NCBI GenBank assembly: GCA_020633495.1
Contig: JACKDR010000023.1
Coordinates: forward strand, 1-64,000
DNA length: 64,000 nt
Source: Kofleriaceae bacterium
Lineage (GTDB): Bacteria > Myxococcota_A > Polyangia > Haliangiales > Haliangiaceae
Direction: 5' to 3'
Part shown: piece by piece, positions 58,554-64,000 of the stretch
Numbering within the stretch: position 1 is the first letter of the stretch
Layout of the letters: each line of letters starts with the position of its first letter
The notes under the pieces: model-generated
What the model was told of the DNA's origin: nothing
What the model saw: the letters and a program-made list of their open reading frames with translations, nothing else
Database searches by the model: none
Translations under genes and position numbers: made by a program

Positions 58554-60029
58554 CTACGCCGGCACGGTGCGCGGCGACTGCGCCCGGAATAGCTTCAGGA
58601 GGTTGTGAACGAGGGCGACGAAGGCCCATTCGCATCGGTTCTTGAAGAGGCCGCGGAAGGACAGTTGTCGGAAGCCGCGGGTTCGGATCTGTCCGAAGAC
58701 GGGCTCGACGGTGGTCTTGCGGCGGGCGTAGATGGCGCGGCCGTGCGGCTGTTCGAGGGCGGTACGCATGGCGAGGTGGGCGGCGGTGGGTCGAGGGGAA
58801 CGCGACGGCGACGCCGGTGTGCCGCCGCGGCGGAGCCTGCCGACCGAGATGAGGGGCTCGGTCCCGAGATGATCAGCAAACTGGACGTTGGCGGCGGAGA
58901 AGTAGCCGGTGTCGGCGGTGACGCAGGCCGGAACCGCGTCGCAGTTGCGGACGACACGTCGCAGCAGTGGCTCGAAGTACTGGGCGTCGGGCGCCTGATT
59001 GCTGAGGGCCGCGGCCACGATGATCTGGTGCGCGTCGTCGACGGCGATCTGCGCGTTGTAGGCCTGCAGGAAGGCGCCATCGCGCACCATGATCCGGCTG
59101 TGCGGGTCGGTGAAGTTGCGCTGCGCCGAGGGCTTCGGGGTGCCGCTCGGGGTCGCGGGCGGCGTGTTGCGGGCAGATCGTCATCAGGGGCCGGGCGGGT
59201 CTCGGTCGTCGTCGCGATCGGCGGGCGGATCGAGGGCGAGCGCCTGCTGGACGCGCTTGCCCGCGAGCGTGGCGGCCTCCTTGCGCTTGGCCGGCGTGCG
59301 CCGCGGGTCCTGCGCCTTTGGCGCGCAGCGCCTCGGCCTGGCCGCGCAGCTGCGCGGCGCGGGCCGCCTCGGTCTCCTTCGTCAGCGCCTCGAGGGCGGC
59401 GTTCATCTTCGCGATCTTCTCCTCGCGCAACCGCACCTCCGCCTGTGGGTCATAGGGACCGTGCTCGGCGTCGTCCGCCGCGTCCTCGGCCTCGGCGCGC
59501 GCCAGCCAGCCCTCGACTTCGGCGCGCAGCCGCGCCTGGTCCTTGACCATCCGGTCGTAGCTCTTCGCCTTGTGCTTGCTCGCGTTGGCCTTCATCTTCG
59601 TTCCGTCGATCGCCACGTGGCCGAGCTTCACAAGCCCGGCTGACTGACACGCCACCAGCACCTGCACGAACAGGCCCGCCAGCGCCTCACGGTGGGTCGA
59701 CCGGAACTGGTTGATCGTCGTGAAGTGAGGTTGCGCCCCGGCCGCCAGCACCCGAACCGCGACGTCCTCGACGGTGGCGCGTTCGAGGCCCCGCGACGAG
59801 TACACGCCGGTCGCGTAGCCGTACAGCAGCAGCGCCACCATCATCCGCGGCGCGTACGGCAAGGGACCGCGTGGATCCTGGCCTGGATCCGGTCCTCGAT
59901 CGCCCGCAGGTTCAGCCGCGCGACGAACCCCTCGACGAAGTACACCAGGTGCGACGCCGGCAGCCACTCACGCGGCGACGGCGGCAACAGGAACGACTGC
60001 ATCGGCGCGTACGGACGGTAGGCCTTCAC
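58554..60029 (-). pseudogene. IS1182-family transposase, disrupted
   Basis: Reading from ATG at 60029, the N-terminus (YRPYAPMQSFLLPPSPREWL, then HLVYFVEGFVARLNLRAI) is intact. At about 59878 the frame shifts to GPLPYAPRMMVALLLYGYATGVYSSRG and onwards through GHVAIDGTKMKANASKHKAKS. At about 59325 it shifts again (QDPRRTPAKRKEAATLAGKR) and meets tandem TGA codons near 59190. The C-terminal third, recognisable by RIMVRDGAFLQAYNAQIAVD and VEPVFGQIRTRGFRQLSFRG, ends at 58554. The DDE-type motif order fits the IS1182 family. It can no longer make a full transposase as sequenced. Confidence 0.85.
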
Positions 60030-60312
60030 CCCGCCATTCGATCAGCTCGCCGCGCTGGTGTCGATCCCTTCGTGCCCGACCGCGGTGGTGCCAGGCCACG
60101 CCGGCACGGGTGACGCGAGCGTGTGGGGGGCGGCCGACGGCGAGTTCCGCAGCGGGCCCGCGCCACCATGCGACGGCGTCACCGCCCGCGGCAGCCCCAC
60201 CGCCCGCGGTCTTGTCACCGCGAGGACTGTCTGAGCCGGAGGACGCCCCCCCGCGCTCGCGGCAGGACCGGGCCGGCGGCCCGCGGTCTCCCCACCGCTC
60301 GCGCCAGGCGGG

Positions 60313-60332
60313 TATCCGCTACACGCTCCTAG
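60313..60332. repeat. Right terminal inverted repeat of the IS
   Basis: TATCCGCTACACGCTCCTAG; the reverse complement differs from the left repeat at one base (G for C at position 15). Confidence 0.85.
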
Positions 60333-60450
60333 CGCCGGTCCCTGTACAGGGACACCTCCCTGCGATCTCATTCCGTCCGTCCCTCGCTTCGCGGATCCGA
60401 CGCCGCCCGCTGCGCGCGCCGTCGGGCTCCGCGCGGTCCGGACTCGGCGG

Positions 60451-61293
60451 CTACAGCGTCGGCAGGCCGCGCCAGCGGCCCCGCGGGAACGCGGCGTCGA
60501 GCCGCGCGACGTCGGCGGCGGACAGCTCGAGTTCGCCGGCGCCGGCGTCGTCCTCGACGTGGGCGCGCCGCGCCGCCTTGGGGATCGCGAACACCGCCGG
60601 CGTCCGGACCAGGAACGCCAGCGCGACCTGGTACGCGGTGGCGCCGTACGCCGCCGCGACCTCGGCCAGCGCGCGGCCGCCGGCGCTGCGCGGCGACGGG
60701 AAGTCGCCGGCGCCCAGCGGGCTGTAGGCGACCACCGCGACGCCGTGGCGCTCGCACCACGGGATGACCGCGTGCTCGATCGTGCGCTCGCCGAGGTGGT
60801 AGAGGACCTGGTTGCAGGTGATCCGCCCGGCGTCGGCGACCGCGCGCAGCTCGTCGAGATCGTCGGCGGCGAAGTTGCTGACGCCCCACGCCGCGATCTT
60901 GCCGGCGGCGACCAGCGCCTCGAAGCCCGCGACGGTGTCGGCGAGCGGGTGCTCGCCGCGCCAGTGCAGCAGGTACAGATCGAGGTGATCGGTGCGCAGC
61001 CGGCGCAGGCTGGCCTCGCAGGCGGCGATCACGCCGGCGCGCGAGCCGTGCTCGGGCAGGACCTTCGAGGCCAGGAAGACCTGATCGCGCCGGCCCGCGA
61101 GCGCCTCGCCCAGCAGCTCCTCGACGTGACCGGAGCCGTACATCTCGGCGGTGTCGACGTGGGTCATGCCGAGCTCGACGCCCCGGTGGATCGCCGCGAT
61201 CGCGGCGGCCCGATCGTCGCGCTCGAGCTGCCACGTCCCCAGGCCGATCACCGGCAGCGAGCGGTCCAGCGGGCCGAAAGGTCGCGTGCGCAT
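60451..61293 (-). CDS. Aldo/keto reductase
   Basis: A 280-residue (alpha/beta)8-barrel NAD(P)H oxidoreductase. Catalytic residues are in the standard order: Asp and Tyr in VDTAEMYGSGHVEELLGEAL (about residues 45-65), Lys in VFLASKVLP (about 77) and His in LDLYLLHWRGE (about 108-118). NADP-binding features AIPKAARRAHVEDDAGA are near the C-terminus. ATG at 61293 gives the normal family length. It is divergent from the repeat lipoprotein, with 160 bases between that include an AT-rich patch (about 61348-61365). The substrate is unknown. Confidence 0.9.
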   Translation of the reverse strand: MRTRPFGPLDRSLPVIGLGTWQLERDDRAAAIAAIHRGVELGMTHVDTAEMYGSGHVEELLGEALAGRRDQVFLASKVLPEHGSRAGVIAACEASLRRLRTDHLDLYLLHWRGEHPLADTVAGFEALVAAGKIAAWGVSNFAADDLDELRAVADAGRITCNQVLYHLGERTIEHAVIPWCERHGVAVVAYSPLGAGDFPSPRSAGGRALAEVAAAYGATAYQVALAFLVRTPAVFAIPKAARRAHVEDDAGAGELELSAADVARLDAAFPRGRWRGLPTL

Positions 61294-61452
61294 GCCCAAG
61301 GGGTACCGCGACCCCACCGCCGGGCACCCACGATTCCGGCAGGTTCGCGAAATTTTGTATCGGGCGTCACATCGTGGCCGGACGACCTCTGCCACATCTG
61401 CAGGTAGATCTCGCACCCCGCTTCCGTAGAGTGGGTGCGCCAGGAGCCCACC

Positions 61453-64000
61453 GTGAAGCACATCCACCACATCGCACTGCTCGCCCTCGCCGCCGCCACC
61501 TCGCTCGTCGTGGGTGCCTGCGAGGACCCAGGCGGTGGCTACACGGACGCCCGGCCCGGTGACGACGGCGGCCACCGTGACGCCGGCATCGAGATCGACG
61601 CCGAGCTCGACACCACGGCGCCGGAGACGACGATCACCGTGTCGCCGGACGCGCTGGTCAACACCGCGACCGTGACCCTCGAGTTCACCGCCGACGAGCC
61701 CGCGACCTTCGAGTGCAGCATCGACAGCGGCGCGTACGCGACGTGCACCTCGCCGTACGCCGCGACCGTGCCCGACGGCGGCCACGCGTTCGCGGTCCGC
61801 GCCACCGACGCCGCCGGCAACACTGACGCGACCCCGGCGGAGGCCACCTGGGAGTCCGACACCCTCGCGCCCGACACGACGATCACCGCCGCGCCGCCCG
61901 CGCTCGACAACTCGACCGACGTCAGCTTCGAGTTCACCGCCGACGAGGCCGCGACCTACGCGTGCGACCTCGACGGCGCCGGCTTCGTCGCGTGCACCTC
62001 GCCACACGCGCTCACCGCGCTGGCCGACGGCGCCCACACGTTCTCGGTCCGCGCCACCGACGCCGCCGGCAACACCGACGCGACCCCGGCCAGCCACGCC
62101 TGGACGATCGACTCGTCGACACCCGACACCGTGATCGACACCGGCCCGTCCGGCCTGGTCGCGGCCACCAGCGCCACCTTCGAGTTCTCGTCGCCGGACG
62201 CCGGGGCCGGCGCCACCTTCGAGTGTCACCTCGACGCCGCCGCGTTCGCGACGTGCACGTCGCCGATCTCCTACGCCGCCCTGGCCCAGGGCAGCCACAC
62301 CTTCGAGGTCCGCGTCCGCGACATGGTCGGCAACCTCGACCCGACGCCGGCGACCCGGACCTGGACCGTCGACACCGTCGCGCCCGACACCACGATCACC
62401 AGCGCGCCCGCGGCGCTGACCGCGAGCGGCGCCGCGTCGTTCGAGTTCGCCGCCAACGAGGCCGGCTCGACCTTCCAGTGCCGTCTCGACGGCGGCGCCT
62501 GGGCCGCCTGCACCTCGCCCCAGGCCTACGCGTCGCTGGCCGACGGCGGCCACACCTTCGACGTCCGCGCCGTCGACCCGGCCGGCAACACCGACGGCTC
62601 GCCGGCGACCCACGCGTGGACGATCGACAGCGCCGCGCCGGACACCACGATCACCGCCGCGCCGTCGTCGCCGACCAACGTCGCCGCGCCGTCGTTCTCG
62701 TTCACCGCCACCCAGGCCGGCTCCACCTTCCAGTGCCGCCTCGACGGCGGCGCCTGGGCCGCCTGCGTCTCGCCCCAGGCCTACGCCGCCCAGGCCGACG
62801 GCAGCCACACCTTCGACGTCCGCGCCACCGACCCCGCCGGCAACACCGACGCCACCCCGGCCTCGCACACCTGGACCGTCGACACCGCGCCGCCGGACAC
62901 CACGATCTCGTCGGCGCCGACCAACCCGACCAACGTCGCCGCGCCGTCGTTCGCGTTCACCGCCACCCAGGCCGGCTCCACCTTCCAGTGCCGCCTCGAC
63001 GGCGGCGCCTGGGCCGCCTGCGTCTCGCCCCAGGCCTACGCCGCCCAGGCCGACGGCAGCCACACCTTCGACGTCCGCGCCACCGACCCCGCCGGCAACA
63101 CCGACGCCACCCCGGCCTCGCACACCTGGACCGTCGACACCGCGCCGCCCAACACGACGATCACCGCCGCGCCGACCAACCCGACCAACGTCGCGGCGCC
63201 GTCGTTCTCGTTCACCGCCACCCAGGCCGGCTCCACCTTCCAGTGCCGCCTCGACGGCGGCGCCTGGGCCGCCTGCGTCTCGCCCCAGGCCTACGCCGCC
63301 CAGGCCGACGGCAGCCACACCTTCGACGTCCGCGCCACCGACCCCGCCGGCAACACCGACGCCACCCCGGCCTCGCACACCTGGACCGTCGACACCGCGC
63401 CGCCCAACACGACGATCACCGCCGCGCCGACCAACCCGACCAACGTCGCGGCGCCGTCGTTCTCGTTCACCGCCACCCAGGCCGGCTCCACCTTCCAGTG
63501 CCGCCTCGACGGCGGCGCCTGGGCCGCCTGCAACTCGCCCCAGGCCTACGCCGCCCAGGCCGACGGCAGCCACACCTTCGACGTCCGCGCCACCGACCCC
63601 GCCGGCAACACCGACGCCACCCCGGCCTCGCACACCTGGACCGTCGACACCGCGCCGCCCAACACCACCATCACCGCCGCGCCGACCAACCCGACCAACG
63701 TCGCGGCGCCGTCGTTCTCGTTCACCGCCACCCAGGCCGGCTCCACCTTCCAGTGCCGCCTCGACGGCGGCGCCTGGGCCGCCTGCGTCTCGCCCCAGGC
63801 CTACGCCGCCCAGGCCGACGGCAGCCACACCTTCGACGTCCGCGCCACCGACCCCGCCGGCAACACCGACGCCACCCCGGCCTCGCACACCTGGACCGTC
63901 GACACCGCGCCGCCCAACACGACGATCACCGCCGCGCCGACCAACCCGACCAACGTCGCGGCGCCGTCGTTCTCGTTCACCGCCACCCAGGCCGGCTCCA
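61453..64000 (+). CDS. Large lipoprotein with Cys-paired Ig-like tandem repeats, truncated by window edge
   Basis: The frame is open from GTG at 61453 (AGGAG 6 bases upstream) to the window end, at least 849 codons, so no stop is seen here. The signal ends in a lipobox (LVVGAC, Cys23) and an Asp-rich linker. About ten Ig-like units of roughly 85 residues follow. Each opens like PDTTITAAP, has a Cys pair (TFQCRLDGGAWAACVSP) and closes with ADGSHTFDVRATDPAGNTDATPA and a TWTVDTAPP hinge. Early units diverge; from about 62640 units are nearly identical at 255-base spacing. It is likely a surface adhesin or matrix protein. Confidence 0.88.
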   Translation, partial: MKHIHHIALLALAAATSLVVGACEDPGGGYTDARPGDDGGHRDAGIEIDAELDTTAPETTITVSPDALVNTATVTLEFTADEPATFECSIDSGAYATCTSPYAATVPDGGHAFAVRATDAAGNTDATPAEATWESDTLAPDTTITAAPPALDNSTDVSFEFTADEAATYACDLDGAGFVACTSPHALTALADGAHTFSVRATDAAGNTDATPASHAWTIDSSTPDTVIDTGPSGLVAATSATFEFSSPDAGAGATFECHLDAAAFATCTSPISYAALAQGSHTFEVRVRDMVGNLDPTPATRTWTVDTVAPDTTITSAPAALTASGAASFEFAANEAGSTFQCRLDGGAWAACTSPQAYASLADGGHTFDVRAVDPAGNTDGSPATHAWTIDSAAPDTTITAAPSSPTNVAAPSFSFTATQAGSTFQCRLDGGAWAACVSPQAYAAQADGSHTFDVRATDPAGNTDATPASHTWTVDTAPPDTTISSAPTNPTNVAAPSFAFTATQAGSTFQCRLDGGAWAACVSPQAYAAQADGSHTFDVRATDPAGNTDATPASHTWTVDTAPPNTTITAAPTNPTNVAAPSFSFTATQAGSTFQCRLDGGAWAACVSPQAYAAQADGSHTFDVRATDPAGNTDATPASHTWTVDTAPPNTTITAAPTNPTNVAAPSFSFTATQAGSTFQCRLDGGAWAACNSPQAYAAQADGSHTFDVRATDPAGNTDATPASHTWTVDTAPPNTTITAAPTNPTNVAAPSFSFTATQAGSTFQCRLDGGAWAACVSPQAYAAQADGSHTFDVRATDPAGNTDATPASHTWTVDTAPPNTTITAAPTNPTNVAAPSFSFTATQAGS
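62640..64000. repeat. 255-bp near-identical tandem repeats
   Basis: The same 255-base unit recurs at 62707, 62962, 63217, 63472, 63727 and 63982 (position of the TATQAGSTFQC segment). Differences are few, such as AAC for GTC at about 63531 (Asn for Val). Near-identity implies recent expansion or gene conversion. The true copy number beyond the window cannot be known and may be collapsed in assembly. Confidence 0.92.

Larger units (their letters stand above)
58475..60332 (-). mobile_element. Decayed IS1182-family-like insertion sequence
   Basis: Bounded by 20-base terminal repeats: CTAGGAGCGTGTAGCCGATA at 58475-58494 and its inverted partner at 60313-60332, matching at 19 of 20 bases. CTAG sits at both outer ends and, being palindromic, could instead be a duplicated target. 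The element of about 1,860 bases contains one disrupted transposase on the minus strand. About 280 bases between the transposase start and the right repeat hold no recognisable gene. Confidence 0.85.

Noticed and set aside
60451..63888. A minus-strand open frame of over 1,100 codons rich in Gly, Val and Arg
   Set aside because: It is the antisense of the Ig-like repeat lipoprotein. Only its last 280 codons, from ATG at 61293, form a real gene (aldo/keto reductase).

Overview
The window is very GC-rich, with GC-ending codons, many short overlapping genes, and many GTG and TTG starts. It is rich in lipoproteins, eukaryote-like signalling proteins and modular repeat proteins. That profile fits a myxobacterium-like Deltaproteobacterium (Myxococcota, perhaps Haliangiales/Kofleriaceae). 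The taxonomic call rests on style and family content, because no rRNA or tRNA gene is present. Several otherwise sound genes are broken by one frame change at a short GC run, so some consensus indels are likely.

Layout. 1-10 kb: a UPF0104-type flippase next to a truncated gene, an M91-type metallopeptidase resembling injected effectors, envelope proteins, an SPFH protein, a MntP-type exporter, a hemerythrin, a 14-unit RCC1-like lipoprotein and a lipoprotein hydrolase. 10-22.3 kb: a complete [NiFe]-hydrogenase locus on the + strand, in the order small, large, cytochrome b, protease, hypF, hypC, hypD, hypE, a crotonase, hypA, hypB and a NicO-type nickel transporter. It is preceded by a good sigma-54 promoter and a four-copy palindromic repeat array. 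22.3-28.2 kb: an LNS2/HAD lipoprotein, a frameshifted small protein, a DUF6600-like coiled-coil lipoprotein with 48-bp repeats, and an XRE regulator divergent from a small membrane protein.

28.3-36.6 kb: a seven-gene operon that joins a glucosylglycerol-phosphate-type phosphatase and synthase to a sodium symporter, a PfkB kinase, a GH4 glycosidase, a PIG-L deacetylase and a SIS isomerase. 36.6-44.4 kb: a frameshifted membrane protein, a YbaK-type deacylase, an Hsp70 relative, a degenerate M48-like membrane protein, a low-complexity gap with a 9-bp minisatellite, an HNH endonuclease and a Cys-rich lipoprotein. 44.4-50 kb: a tightly packed set encoding a flavin split-barrel protein, a CrtI-like oxidoreductase, a phytol/dolichol-kinase-like protein, a UbiA prenyltransferase and two ArsA/Get3-like ATPases.

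50-64 kb: an SMP-30 lipoprotein, an FAD oxidoreductase overlapping an acetoacetate-decarboxylase-like gene, a kinase-AAA-TPR regulator, an NTF2-like secreted protein whose stop codon lies in the terminal repeat of a decayed IS1182-like element, an aldo/keto reductase and, divergently, a large lipoprotein of Cys-paired Ig-like repeats that runs off the right edge.

The most interesting points are in the hydrogenase locus. The small subunit has Asn where the second proximal-cluster Cys is expected. A free-standing crotonase sits among the hyp genes and carries a Tyr/Glu pair resembling the CO-forming half of HypX. The sigma-54 promoter has a possible upstream activator array. The sugar operon and the prenyl/ArsA operon are also unusual gene combinations.
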